Made by a program: the position numbers and the translations under genes | NCBI GenBank assembly: GCA_963845485.1 | Contig: CAWJSI010000014.1 | Location: 310,001 to 374,000, forward strand | DNA from: Bog-756 sp963845485 | GTDB taxonomy: Bacteria > Actinomycetota > Acidimicrobiia > Acidimicrobiales > RAAP-2 | Length of the DNA stretch: 64,000 nt | Direction: 5' to 3' | The notes under the pieces: model-generated | The model's database searches: none | Told to the model about the DNA's origin: nothing | Seen by the model: the letters and a program-made list of their open reading frames with translations, nothing else | Part shown: piece after piece, positions 53,978-62,824 of the stretch | How positions within the stretch are numbered: position 1 is the stretch's first letter | How the letters are laid out: each line of letters opens with the position of its first letter

Positions 53978-56743
53978 GTGTCTAGTCCCAGAGATCGGTT
54001 GCCGAGATCACCTTCGCAGAATGACACCGCGTCTGTCACCGGTGCTGTGGCCAAGGGTAGAACCGCCCGGCTCCTTGCCGCCGCACTCGCGGTCGTCGTG
54101 GGCTTCGGTCTCGTCTTGTCAGTGGTATCCGTCTCGCCGGCAGGGGCGACCAATCCGTCTCCGGTGATCACGTCGGTCACCCCGAACTCAGGACCGATCG
54201 CGGGCAGCACCACGGTGGCCATTGTCGGAACTGCATTCGAGGTGGGGACCACGTCAGCCAGCTTCGGCGGCGTAAGCGCGGCGATCAGCTGCTCAACCAC
54301 AACATCGTGTTCCGCCACCTCCCCGGCCGAGTCGGCCGGTGTGGTCGATATCACCGTGACGACCTCAGTCGGCACTTCGGCCACCTCCTCGGCTGATCAG
54401 TTCACCTACCGGAACGTCCCGGCGATCACCTCGGTCACCCCCACATCCGGTCCGTTGGCCGGGGGCACCGCAGTTGCCGTCGTCGGCACCGGCTTCGTAG
54501 TCGGATCGACCACCGCTAGCTTCGGTGGAGTTACCGCCTCCATCACCTGCACGACCACGACAGCCTGCTCCGCCACTTCTCCCGCCGAGTCAGCCGGTGT
54601 GGTCGACATCACCCTCACCACTTCAGGCGGCACGTCGGCCACCTCCTCGGCTGACCAGTTCACCTACCGGAACGTCCCGGCGATCACCTCGGTCACCCCC
54701 ACCTCCGGTCCGTTGGCCGGGGGCACCGCAGTTGCCGTCGTCGGCACCGGCTTCGTAGTCGGATCGACCACCGCTAGCTTCGGTGGAGTTACCGCCTCCA
54801 TCACCTGCACGACCACGACAGCCTGCTCCGCCACTTCGCCGGCGGAGTCAGCCGGTGTGGTCGACATCACCGTCACCACCCCAGGCGGCACGTCGGCCAC
54901 CTCCTCGGCTGATCAGTTCACCTACCGCATCGTCCCGGCGATCACCTCGATCGCACCGACATCGGGTCCCTTGGCCGGGACGACCGTTGTCACCATCACC
55001 GGTACCGGCTTCGTGGTCGGTTCCACCACAGCGAGGTTCGGAGTCACCGCAGCCACTGCAGTCACGTGTTCCACTGTCACCAGCTGTTCGGCCACTTCGC
55101 CGTCAGGATCGGTGGGCTCGGTCGATGTGACCGTCACGACCACCGGTGGCACCTCGGCCACCTCCTCAGCCGACCTGTTCACCTATCGGACCGCTCCAGT
55201 TGTCACCTCGATCGCCCCGATCCGTGGTCCGACGTCCGGGGGCACCGTGGTCACCGTTACCGGTACCGGCTTCGTGGTTGGTTCCACCACGGCCAGCTTC
55301 GGGGTCACGGCAGCCACTGCAGTCACGTGTTCCACCGTGACCAGCTGTTCGGCCACCTCACCGGCAGGATCGGCTGGTGTGGTGGATGTGACCGTCACGA
55401 CCACCGGTGGCACCTCAGCCACCACCTCGGCCGATCAGTTCACCTATGTGGCCGCTCCCAGCGTGACCGGCCTGTCTCCCAACACAGGTCCCCCCGCTGG
55501 AGGCACGGTGGTCACCGTGACCGGCACCAATCTGGTGACCACCTCTGGCGTTGAGTTCGGCTCCACCCCGGCCGCTACGTTCTCGGTGACCAACAACACC
55601 ACCGTCGTGGCCACAGCGCCGCCGGGAACGGGTGTAGTCGACCTGACGGTCGTGACCGTCGGGGGCACAAGTCCCACGTCAGGTGCCGACCTGTTCTCCT
55701 ACGGTTCGGTCCCCGCAGTCACCGGGGTCACTCCCACATCGGGGCCCCAGGCAGGGGGAACGGTGGTCACGGTCTCTGGAGTCCACTTCACCAGCGGATC
55801 AACGGTCCAGTTCGGCTCCACGCCAGCTGCGTCGGTGACCTATCTCAGCGCCACCTCGTTGACGGCCACCAGCCCGGCATCGAGCGGCGTGGTCGATATC
55901 ACCGTCACGACCGCGAACGGGACGAGCGCTGCGGGAAGCCAGGACCAGTTCACCTACCAGATCACGCCCTCACCGGCTCCTCTGATGGGAGGGTACTGGC
56001 AGACATCGTCAGATGGCGGCGTCTTCTCATACGGTGACGCCGGGTTCCACGGCTCGACCGGGAATGCTCATCTCAACGAGCCCGTCGTGGGTATGACGAG
56101 TACCCCTGACAACGGCGGTTACTGGTTGGTGGCTTCCGACGGCGGCATCTTCGCCTTCGGTGACGCCGGCTTCTACGGATCGACCGGTGGGATGCACCTG
56201 AACAAGCCGATCGTGGGTATGGCCACCACCAAGGACGGCAAGGGCTACTGGTTGGTGGCCTCCGACGGCGGGATCTTCGCCTTCGGTGACGCCACCTTCT
56301 ACGGATCGACCGGAGGAGTGCATCTCAATCAGCCGATCACGGGCATGGCCTCGACGCGCAACGGGCAGGGCTACTGGTTGGTGGCCTCCGATGGCGGGAT
56401 CTTCTCCTTCGGTAACGCCACCTTTCAAGGGTCGACCGGCGGTATCCGCCTCAATCAACCCATCGTGGGAGTAGCGGCTGCGCCGAATGGGAGCGGCTAC
56501 TGGCTGGTGGCCTCCGATGGCGGCATCTTTGCCTTCGGTGCCGCGGCCTTCGAGGGATCGATCGGCGGAACCCATCTCAACGAGCCGATCGTGGGCATGG
56601 CCTCGACTCCGGACGGCGCTGGCTACTGGTTGGTGGCCTCCGACGGCGGGATCTTCGCCTTCGGTGATGCGTCCTATCTCGGCTCGACCGGTGGCGCTCA
56701 CCTCAACGAGCCCATCGTGGGCATCAGCCCGACGCGGTCTTGA
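53978..56743 (+). CDS. Secreted TIG/IPT-repeat protein with GYWLVASDGG repeats
   Basis: A 921-residue exported protein from GTG. A long signal peptide (TARLLAAALAVVVGFGLVLS, then PAGAT) is followed by seven TIG/IPT immunoglobulin-like units of about 86 residues (ITSVTPTSGPLAGGTAVAVV). Six tandem units of about 42 residues close the chain (GYWLVASDGGIFAFGDA, STGG, HLN.PIVGM), a probable beta-propeller or similar. No membrane anchor or sorting motif is visible. TIG units 2 and 3 are almost identical over 258 bases. It is probably a surface or matrix protein. Confidence 0.9.
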   Translation: MSSPRDRLPRSPSQNDTASVTGAVAKGRTARLLAAALAVVVGFGLVLSVVSVSPAGATNPSPVITSVTPNSGPIAGSTTVAIVGTAFEVGTTSASFGGVSAAISCSTTTSCSATSPAESAGVVDITVTTSVGTSATSSADQFTYRNVPAITSVTPTSGPLAGGTAVAVVGTGFVVGSTTASFGGVTASITCTTTTACSATSPAESAGVVDITLTTSGGTSATSSADQFTYRNVPAITSVTPTSGPLAGGTAVAVVGTGFVVGSTTASFGGVTASITCTTTTACSATSPAESAGVVDITVTTPGGTSATSSADQFTYRIVPAITSIAPTSGPLAGTTVVTITGTGFVVGSTTARFGVTAATAVTCSTVTSCSATSPSGSVGSVDVTVTTTGGTSATSSADLFTYRTAPVVTSIAPIRGPTSGGTVVTVTGTGFVVGSTTASFGVTAATAVTCSTVTSCSATSPAGSAGVVDVTVTTTGGTSATTSADQFTYVAAPSVTGLSPNTGPPAGGTVVTVTGTNLVTTSGVEFGSTPAATFSVTNNTTVVATAPPGTGVVDLTVVTVGGTSPTSGADLFSYGSVPAVTGVTPTSGPQAGGTVVTVSGVHFTSGSTVQFGSTPAASVTYLSATSLTATSPASSGVVDITVTTANGTSAAGSQDQFTYQITPSPAPLMGGYWQTSSDGGVFSYGDAGFHGSTGNAHLNEPVVGMTSTPDNGGYWLVASDGGIFAFGDAGFYGSTGGMHLNKPIVGMATTKDGKGYWLVASDGGIFAFGDATFYGSTGGVHLNQPITGMASTRNGQGYWLVASDGGIFSFGNATFQGSTGGIRLNQPIVGVAAAPNGSGYWLVASDGGIFAFGAAAFEGSIGGTHLNEPIVGMASTPDGAGYWLVASDGGIFAFGDASYLGSTGGAHLNEPIVGISPTRS

Positions 56744-56756
56744 GACCGCGTCGGGC
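56727..56756 (+). terminator. Terminator hairpin overlapping the TIG gene stop
   Basis: A perfect 14-base-pair stem (56727-56740 with 56743-56756) has a two-base tip. The TGA stop (56741-56743) sits in the tip, so the stem lies partly in the coding sequence. Confidence 0.75.
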
Positions 56757-56799
56757 AGCACCGGCTCAGTGGTCCCCGAGTGGGGACAGCCGGGTCGAC

Positions 56800-57204
56800 T
56801 CAGCGAACGGCCCGCATCCGGTTGTTGCGGGCATCGTGGGTCACCTCGGCGAGGCCTAACGACTCGAGGAGCGGAGGAAGATACATGCCGAACCTTCCCC
56901 GGTAGCCGGAGCGCAGGCCGTACCAGCCCCCGACAGGATTGTCCGGGGACCGCCCCCATGCCTCCACGGTTCCCTCGGCCGCCGCCTTCTTCTCATCGGC
57001 GGCGCCGAGCGGCACCCAGTCGGGCTGGGTCATCAACCAGGCATGGAGGTCCTCGATGGCCCGCAGGTGGTAGCGGAGGGTCGTGGAGCCGACCTGGCAG
57101 ATCAGTGCCGGAGGATCGGTGTCTTCATCCCGGTACATGGTGTAGGTCGATGAACCCGGAGGTGTGGTGAGGGCCCATGGGTCCTCCTTGGTGCCGGCTG
57201 CCAT
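56800..57204 (-). CDS. Conserved hypothetical protein (DUF6855-like)
   Basis: About 134 residues from ATG at 57204. The sequence reads TKEDPWALTTPPGSSTYTMY near the start, then VGSTTLRYHLRAIEDLHAWL and GGWYGLRSGYRGRFGMYLPP. It resembles small actinobacterial proteins of a DUF family (possibly DUF6855). The frame can extend to 57411 but without support. It follows the AHSA1 gene on the same strand, 67 bases downstream. Function unknown. Confidence 0.65.
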   Translation of the reverse strand: MAAGTKEDPWALTTPPGSSTYTMYRDEDTDPPALICQVGSTTLRYHLRAIEDLHAWLMTQPDWVPLGAADEKKAAAEGTVEAWGRSPDNPVGGWYGLRSGYRGRFGMYLPPLLESLGLAEVTHDARNNRMRAVR

Positions 57205-57271
57205 GATCGTGGCCCTTCTCTCGTCTGTCGTGGGGTAGTTCGTGGGCGGGGCGCTCGGCCCCCTGCTCTGC

Positions 57272-57709
57272 TCAGTTGGACTCGGGCACCTGGTGCGGTC
57301 CGGGGTCGCCGCCAGTGGCCACGACGGCGAGGCGACCGAGGAAGTGGTCCCAACCACCGCGGTGGTCGGTGATCGCGTCCGCCGGTAGCCCGCTGTGCAC
57401 GAGTTGGACACGGGTCTTCTCCCCCTCAGGGGTCAACGTGATGGCGATGGTGGTCGACCCTCCGGGGATGGGGTGGTCGGGCTGGTCCCAGCCGAACGTG
57501 AACACGACCCGCTCGTTCGGGATCACCTCGATGAACTCGCCGGCGGCAGGGTGGGCATCGCCCACATTGACCCGGTAGGCGCCACCCGGCTTCGGGTCGA
57601 ACTCGACGATGGAGCCCAGCCACTCGGCGTGCTTGGCCGGGTCGGCCAGGAACGGGAAGACCGTCTCCGGTCGGGCGTCGATCACGATCTCACAGGTCAG
57701 GTCATCCAT
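57272..57709 (-). CDS. SRPBCC/AHSA1-like protein
   Basis: A 145-residue START-like protein (CEIVIDARPETVFPFLADPA, FGWDQPDHPIPGGSTTIAIT and GWDHFLGRLAVVA). These bind hydrophobic ligands or, in the Aha1 group, interact with chaperones. It overlaps the ArsR gene by 13 bases, a pairing frequent in actinobacteria, so it is co-translated with its own repressor. The ligand is unknown. Confidence 0.88.
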   Translation of the reverse strand: MDDLTCEIVIDARPETVFPFLADPAKHAEWLGSIVEFDPKPGGAYRVNVGDAHPAAGEFIEVIPNERVVFTFGWDQPDHPIPGGSTTIAITLTPEGEKTRVQLVHSGLPADAITDHRGGWDHFLGRLAVVATGGDPGPHQVPESN

Positions 57710-58071
57710 GGTTCAGTGCTTCCTTTCGTTGTCGGGTCATGCTCATACTCATCAGGCGTTCCCTCGGCGGACCGCTCCGCCGCCTCGGCGACGTCGCGCA
57801 GCCGCAGCAGGCTGTCGTTCCAGAACTGGTCGAGGTAGTTCCGCAGTTGGGCCATCTCCGAGTGGTCGGCCCGGTAGAGCCGCCTTGTGCCGTCGCGTCG
57901 CTCGATCACCAGATTCGCCTTCCTCAGGACGCCGAGATGCTGGGAGATGGCCGACCGCGTGACCTCGGTGAAGTGCGAGGCCACGTCGGTGGCTGCCAGC
58001 TCCTCCGACCACACGAGCCGGAGGATCTCGCGGCGCCGAGGCTCGGCGAGGGCTTTCAGTGCGGCGTCCAC
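57697..58071 (-). CDS. ArsR family repressor
   Basis: A 124-residue winged-helix protein from GTG at 58071 (LKALAEPRRREILRLVWSEE, HFTEVTRSAISQHLGVLRKA). No metal-binding cysteines are visible in helix 3 or 5, so it is not a classic arsenic sensor. It is first in an operon with the AHSA1 gene. A palindrome at 58081-58101 just upstream is its probable operator. Confidence 0.9.
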   Translation of the reverse strand: MDAALKALAEPRRREILRLVWSEELAATDVASHFTEVTRSAISQHLGVLRKANLVIERRDGTRRLYRADHSEMAQLRNYLDQFWNDSLLRLRDVAEAAERSAEGTPDEYEHDPTTKGSTEPWMT

Positions 58072-58080
58072 GGTCTAAGA

Positions 58081-58101
58081 GTAAGCTATTGCTTACGTAA
58101 G
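58081..58101. promoter_or_regulatory. ArsR operator palindromes
   Basis: GTAAGC-TATT-GCTTAC (58081-58096) is a perfect palindrome and overlaps CTTACGTAAG (58092-58101), another perfect one. They lie ten bases upstream of the ArsR GTG. Confidence 0.75.
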
Positions 58102-58253
58102 TGTCAACTGTCGTATTGCCACAGGCCGGCGCTCCGCGCCAGCCGCCTCGGCCAGGTCCTCGGTTGCGTCGCTAGCCCCCCACCGCCTGGAGCGGCTGTA
58201 GGAGACGGAATGCCCCGGCTGCGGCATGCCGCGGCAGTACCATCAGCCCAGCC

Positions 58254-60146
58254 ATGAGCACTACGCCGGTCGACATGTCGGTGGATCCCCGTACCGAGCC
58301 CGTCGATCCGATTTCAGGCCCGGAACGCACGTGGTGGCGAGTCGCCCTCGGCCCGACGCTGGCCATCGCCGTCTACCTGATCCTCGCCGTGGCCCTGTTC
58401 TGGCCGGTGTGGAGCACGCATCCGACCACCGTGTCGGAGGTGGGGGGTGACCAGTTCGCCACCATGTGGTTCCTCCAGTGGGCCCCTCACGCACTGCTCC
58501 ACGGGCTCAACCCGTTCTTCTCCGGCTACGCCAACCATCCCTACGGCGTCAATCTCCTCACCAACACCAGTGTGTTGTTGCTCGGCTGGCTGGCCACCCC
58601 GGTGACCCTCATCTGGGGGCCGGTGGCCTCATTCAACGTGCTGATCACCCTGTCGTTGCCGGCGACGGCCACGGCCGGGTACTTCTTCGCCCGGAGGTGG
58701 GTGGTGTGGTGGCCGGCGGCGTTCGTCGCCGGCCTGCTCTACGGGTTCAGCCCCTACGAGATCTCTCAGAGCTCGGGCCATCTCAACTTGACCTTCATGG
58801 TCATTCCGCCCCTGGTCTTCTTGGTCCTCCACGAACTCGCGGTCCGTCAGCGAGGCCGGGCCGGCCGCTGGGGCGTCGTGCTCGGCCTGCTGGTTACGGC
58901 CCAGTTCTTCGTCTCGAGCGAGGTGCTGGCCTCCACCATCGTGATCGGGGTCGTGGCCCTGATCGCCACGGCGTACTTCGGGCGGCACGAGGTCCGGCTC
59001 CGAGCCCGGTACTTCGTAACGGGTGCCGCATGGGCGGTGGGCACGGCCGTTCTGCTCCTGGCCTACCCACTGTGGTTCGCCCTTCGGGGGCCCGGATCGA
59101 TCCGCGGGGCCATCCAGCTCGTCCCCCAGGGCTACCGGGCCGATCTCCTCGGTCCGGTGGTGCCCGACTCGCTTCAGCGACTGGCGCCCCACCACTTGGC
59201 TTCGATAGCCGACCACTTTGCCAACAGCGTCACCGAGAACGGTTCGTATCTCGGGGTGACCCTGTTGATCGTGGTGGCGGCGGCCACGGTCGTGTGCTGG
59301 AAGCGCTCGGTGGTGGCGAGGGTGGCGGCCATCTGCGGCGTGGTGGCCTTCATCATCTCGCTCGGTGCGGGCCTGGTGGTCAAGGCGAACCCACCTGGAT
59401 CCGCATCGGGGTTCCCTCTCCCCGAGCGCATCTTCACGAAGCTGCCGGTCCTGTCCAACACCATCCCCGTCCGCTACTCGCTCTACACGGTCCTGTTCGC
59501 CGCCCTGCTGCTCGCGCTGCTCCTCGACCAGGTCCATGCTGGACTGACCCGTCGTCCGCTGCACTCCCGCCGCGACCCGGCCAGAGCCAGCCACGACCGG
59601 GGCGTAGTGGCCGTCGCCGCACCTCTGGCCATCGCCGTGGTGGCCCTGTTCCCACTCTTCCCGGTGGCCCCCCTGTCCGGGATCGCCCCCATCGGCACCC
59701 CCGCCTACTTCACCTCGCCTGAGCTCTCGGCCATCCCCGATGGGAGTGTGGCCCTGCTCTACCCCTTCCCCTCGAGCATCACGCCGAACGCCCAGGCGTG
59801 GCAGGCCGTGGCCAAGCTCCGCTTCGCCATGCCGGGTGGCTACTTTCTCGTCCCCTCCGGTCCGAGCCGGCACATCGCCTTTTCACCGAGCCTCTCGTAC
59901 ACCCGCAACACGCTGACCGCCCGGGTGCTCACCGGCCTCGAGTCGGGGCACATCCCCACCGAGACGCCGACCTTGCGGGCGGCGCTGCGCTCCCAGTGGC
60001 GCCGGTGGCGGGTGGACAGCCTGGTGGCCTTTCCCGAGGGCGAGCCGGCACCAGGGGCAACCCTCGGATTCCTGACCTGGGTGGTCGGGCGATCACCGAC
60101 CACCGGGCCCGGCGGTGCCTACACCTGGTACCGCCTCCTCGGTTAG
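58254..60146 (+). CDS. Polytopic membrane protein, GT-C glycosyltransferase-like
   Basis: A 630-residue protein with about 11-12 helices. The first outer loop is acidic (STHPTTVSEVGGDQFATMWF), similar to the catalytic loop position of GT-C enzymes. YGVNLLTNTS and FSPYEISQSSGHLNL follow. The C-terminal 130 residues form a soluble outer domain (VALLYPFPSSITPNAQAWQA). Homologues are annotated as hypothetical or mannosyltransferase-like in actinobacteria. The substrate is unknown. It is divergent from the ArsR gene. Confidence 0.75.
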   Translation: MSTTPVDMSVDPRTEPVDPISGPERTWWRVALGPTLAIAVYLILAVALFWPVWSTHPTTVSEVGGDQFATMWFLQWAPHALLHGLNPFFSGYANHPYGVNLLTNTSVLLLGWLATPVTLIWGPVASFNVLITLSLPATATAGYFFARRWVVWWPAAFVAGLLYGFSPYEISQSSGHLNLTFMVIPPLVFLVLHELAVRQRGRAGRWGVVLGLLVTAQFFVSSEVLASTIVIGVVALIATAYFGRHEVRLRARYFVTGAAWAVGTAVLLLAYPLWFALRGPGSIRGAIQLVPQGYRADLLGPVVPDSLQRLAPHHLASIADHFANSVTENGSYLGVTLLIVVAAATVVCWKRSVVARVAAICGVVAFIISLGAGLVVKANPPGSASGFPLPERIFTKLPVLSNTIPVRYSLYTVLFAALLLALLLDQVHAGLTRRPLHSRRDPARASHDRGVVAVAAPLAIAVVALFPLFPVAPLSGIAPIGTPAYFTSPELSAIPDGSVALLYPFPSSITPNAQAWQAVAKLRFAMPGGYFLVPSGPSRHIAFSPSLSYTRNTLTARVLTGLESGHIPTETPTLRAALRSQWRRWRVDSLVAFPEGEPAPGATLGFLTWVVGRSPTTGPGGAYTWYRLLG

Positions 60147-60205
60147 GGGCGGAATCCCGGGCTCTGCGCCGGCGAGGGCGCTCTGACCCGGTGGGACGGT
60201 CGGGC

Positions 60206-60532
60206 TCAGCGGAACGATGGGCCCGCCACGAGGCGCAGGCCGACTCGGGCGGCCAAACTGTCGAGTGCCCCTGCGGGCACCTGACGACGACCTCCATGTT
60301 CACGGATCCACGAGACACGCTCGCTCCCGGCTTCGGGAGGGGCATCGATGCCGCCTGGCGGGACGGTCACGGTGAACGCGGAACCATCCCCGCGTCGGAC
60401 CGTCGAGATCCGGCGACCCCAGACGTCAGTGATGGAGACGACGGTGGGCATCTGGGGGGTGGGACCTCCGGCCGATGAGGGGTGGAGCGGCAGCACCGGG
60501 GCGCGGTGGGTGACTGGGTCTCGGCGCGTCAT
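60206..60532 (-). CDS. Hypothetical protein
   Basis: About 108 residues from ATG at 60532 (TRRDPVTHRAPVLPLHPSSA, VVSITDVWGRRISTVRRGDG, then AGALDSLAARVGLRL). The C-terminal helix looks folded and the N-terminus disordered. There is no recognised family and the ribosome site is weak. It lies in the divergent region before sigR and could be spurious. Confidence 0.4.
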   Translation of the reverse strand: MTRRDPVTHRAPVLPLHPSSAGGPTPQMPTVVSITDVWGRRISTVRRGDGSAFTVTVPPGGIDAPPEAGSERVSWIREHGGRRQVPAGALDSLAARVGLRLVAGPSFR

Positions 60533-60663
60533 GTGGACCCTCTGACTACCCGAGTGCGACCACGCCTGCAAAGGTGCTGCAGAGACCACCCGTGCGGTGG
60601 GCCGCTTCGGTCGGCGAGAACCCCGCGGCACCGGCTGTCGCTACCTCTGTGTAGGGTGCATCC

Positions 60664-61242
60664 ATGGCTGACCAGGCGCAGTTCTCCGATCTGGCGATGG
60701 AGTACATGCCCGCCCTCTACACGGCAGCCCTCCGGATGACCCGCAACTCGGCCGATGCCGAAGACCTGGTGCAGGAGACCTACCTGAAGGCCTATCGAGC
60801 CTTTGCCAGCTTCGAGCAGGGCACCAACCTGAAGGCCTGGCTCTACCGGATCCTCACCAACACCTACATCAACACCTACCGGGCGAAGAAGCGCCGCCCC
60901 GAGATCGCTGACGTGGAGGACGTGGAGGACCTGTACCTCTACCGCCACCTCTCGGGCGACCAGGCCACCGGCCTCGGACGCAGTGCCGAGGACGAAGCCC
61001 TCGACCGCTTCACCGACACCGACGTGAAAGCGGCCATCGAGTCGCTGCCCGACACGTTCCGGATGGCCGTCCTCCTCGCCGACGTCGAGGGTTTCTCCTA
61101 CAAGGAGATCGCTGAGATCACCGATGTGCCCATCGGAACGGTGATGAGCAGGATCCATCGTGGAAGAAAAGCCTTGCAGAAGGCGTTGGTCGATCGTGGA
61201 AGCACGCGGGGCCTCGTAGGGGCGACCGACAAAGCCAGGTAG
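60664..61242 (+). CDS. sigR: ECF sigma factor, SigR/SigH group
   Basis: A 192-residue ECF factor. Region 2 is YMPALYTAALRMTRNSADAEDLVQETYLKAYRAF (in two parts), with LYRILTNTYINTYR. Region 4 is LPDTFRMAVLLADVEGFSYKEIAEITDVPIGTVMSRIHRGRKAL. The sequence is very close to SigR/SigH, which control the thiol-oxidative stress response in actinobacteria. It is followed, 14 bases later, by its zinc anti-sigma factor. Confidence 0.93.
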   Translation: MADQAQFSDLAMEYMPALYTAALRMTRNSADAEDLVQETYLKAYRAFASFEQGTNLKAWLYRILTNTYINTYRAKKRRPEIADVEDVEDLYLYRHLSGDQATGLGRSAEDEALDRFTDTDVKAAIESLPDTFRMAVLLADVEGFSYKEIAEITDVPIGTVMSRIHRGRKALQKALVDRGSTRGLVGATDKAR

Positions 61243-61256
61243 GGAGAGCGCCACCA

Positions 61257-61562
61257 GTGGGAGACAGGGAAGCGCCGGAACAACCGGTAGAAGCGAGCGG
61301 CCAGGAAGTGGCCGCGGGTTTCGTGGGCTGCGATGAGACCATCGAGCGGCTGTACACCTATCTCGACGGTGAACTCACCGAGCAGCGGCGGATCGAGATC
61401 ACCCGCCACCTGGACCTCTGTGGACCGTGCGTGGGCGCCTACGGGTTCGAGACCGAGCTCCGGAAGGTCATCGCCAGCCGGTGCAAGGATCACGTGCCCG
61501 ACGAGCTCATCACCCGGGTGGCCGAGGCACTTCGCCAGGAGCACACCCGCCAGAGCAACTGA
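61257..61562 (+). CDS. rsrA: Zinc anti-sigma factor, RsrA-like
   Basis: A 101-residue ZAS protein from GTG. The motif HLDLCGPC (HXXXCXXC) with an upstream Cys in VGCDETIERLYTYLDGEL binds zinc and forms a disulfide under oxidative stress, releasing SigR. It is co-transcribed with sigR. Two short GC stems follow the stop (61569-61597). Confidence 0.92.
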   Translation: MGDREAPEQPVEASGQEVAAGFVGCDETIERLYTYLDGELTEQRRIEITRHLDLCGPCVGAYGFETELRKVIASRCKDHVPDELITRVAEALRQEHTRQSN

Positions 61563-61657
61563 CCCGACGGGCCGACGGCCCCTCGGGGGATCACCCCGTT
61601 ACCGACGCCGTGGCCACTCGACCGTCGTCCCGGGGCGTAGGTCCCTACACTGGTCCC

Positions 61658-62809
61658 GTGACCAAGATCGAGGCTTCGCCGTCCACCGAAGGCCTGACCG
61701 AGGATCCAGGCCGGGGTGCCGTGGCCTGGGACACCGCCGAGCGCGTGGCCGGATGGGTCGGAGGGCGCAGCCGGATCCCCGCCCCCTACCGGCCTGATCT
61801 CCTCCAACAGGATTTCGAGGAGCTGACCGCCCAGGCCGAGGAGCTGGTGGCCGAGTCGACCGGACTGCGCTCGTCGTCGGGACCGGCCCGGGCCCGCGTG
61901 ACGGACCGGGCCGGTTGGGTGCATGCCAACATCTCGAGCTTTCAGCGGCTGGTCGGTCCCCACCTCGACCGACTGGACCCGAGCCGCCTCTCCAGCACCA
62001 ACCCGGTCACCGAGCGGCTGGCCGCTCCCCTCGCCACCGCCGGGCGGGTCGCCACCGGCACCCAGATGGGCCTGGTGCTCGGCTGGCTGTCGACCCGGGT
62101 GCTCGGCCAGTACGACCTCCTCCTCACCGAGGAGGCCGTCGAGGACCAGGACATCGTGTACTTCGTCGGCCCCAACGTGGTGGCGCTCGAGAAGCTCCAC
62201 GGATTCGAGCCGCGGGAGTTCCGGCTGTGGCTCGCCCTGCACGAGGTGACCCACCGCTGCCAGTTCACCGCCATCCCCTGGATGCGCGATTACTTCGTAT
62301 CGCTGGTGGAAGAAGGGATCGGCTCGCTCGAGCCCGACCCGTCCCGGTTCGCCGAGGCCCTCCGCCGGATGACCGAGGAGATCCGGGCCGGCCGGAACCC
62401 GCTGCGGGACAGCGGGGCGCTCGGGCTGGTGGCCACGCCCGAGCAGTTGGAGGGGCTGCACCGGATCCAGGCCCTGATGAGTCTGCTGGAGGGCCACGGC
62501 GATGTGACCATGGACCGGGCGGGAGCGGCCGCCATCCCGAGCGCTGCCCGCTTCAGCGAGGTGCTCCGCCAGCGCCGCAAGCAGACCCGTGGGCCGGCCC
62601 GGCTGCTCCAGCAGCTGATCGGCATCGAGGCCAAGTTGCGTCAGTACGAGGAAGGCGAGCGTTTCATCGCCGCCGTCGAGGACTCCGGAGGACCCGAGCT
62701 CCTCGACCGGGCCTGGCGAGGACCCGAGTGGCTACCGTCGCTCATTGAGATCCGCGATCCCGCCGCCTGGATCTCCCGTGTCGGGACCACCCCGGCCCTC
62801 TCGGGCTGA
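61658..62809 (+). CDS. HExxH zinc protein of the F420-biosynthesis-associated family (DUF2342)
   Basis: About 383 residues from GTG at 61658; the longer frame overlaps rsrA and is not supported. The core is WDTAERVAGWVGGRSR, then YFVGPNVVALEKLHGFEPRE and LALHEVTHRCQFTAIPWMRD with an HEVTH zinc-metallopeptidase motif. Proteins of this family are annotated as coenzyme F420 biosynthesis-associated and zinc-dependent in actinobacteria. Actual protease activity is unproven. It precedes tilS by 15 bases, as is common in the phylum. Confidence 0.9.
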   Translation: MTKIEASPSTEGLTEDPGRGAVAWDTAERVAGWVGGRSRIPAPYRPDLLQQDFEELTAQAEELVAESTGLRSSSGPARARVTDRAGWVHANISSFQRLVGPHLDRLDPSRLSSTNPVTERLAAPLATAGRVATGTQMGLVLGWLSTRVLGQYDLLLTEEAVEDQDIVYFVGPNVVALEKLHGFEPREFRLWLALHEVTHRCQFTAIPWMRDYFVSLVEEGIGSLEPDPSRFAEALRRMTEEIRAGRNPLRDSGALGLVATPEQLEGLHRIQALMSLLEGHGDVTMDRAGAAAIPSAARFSEVLRQRRKQTRGPARLLQQLIGIEAKLRQYEEGERFIAAVEDSGGPELLDRAWRGPEWLPSLIEIRDPAAWISRVGTTPALSG

Positions 62810-62824
62810 ACCAGACGACCCCGG

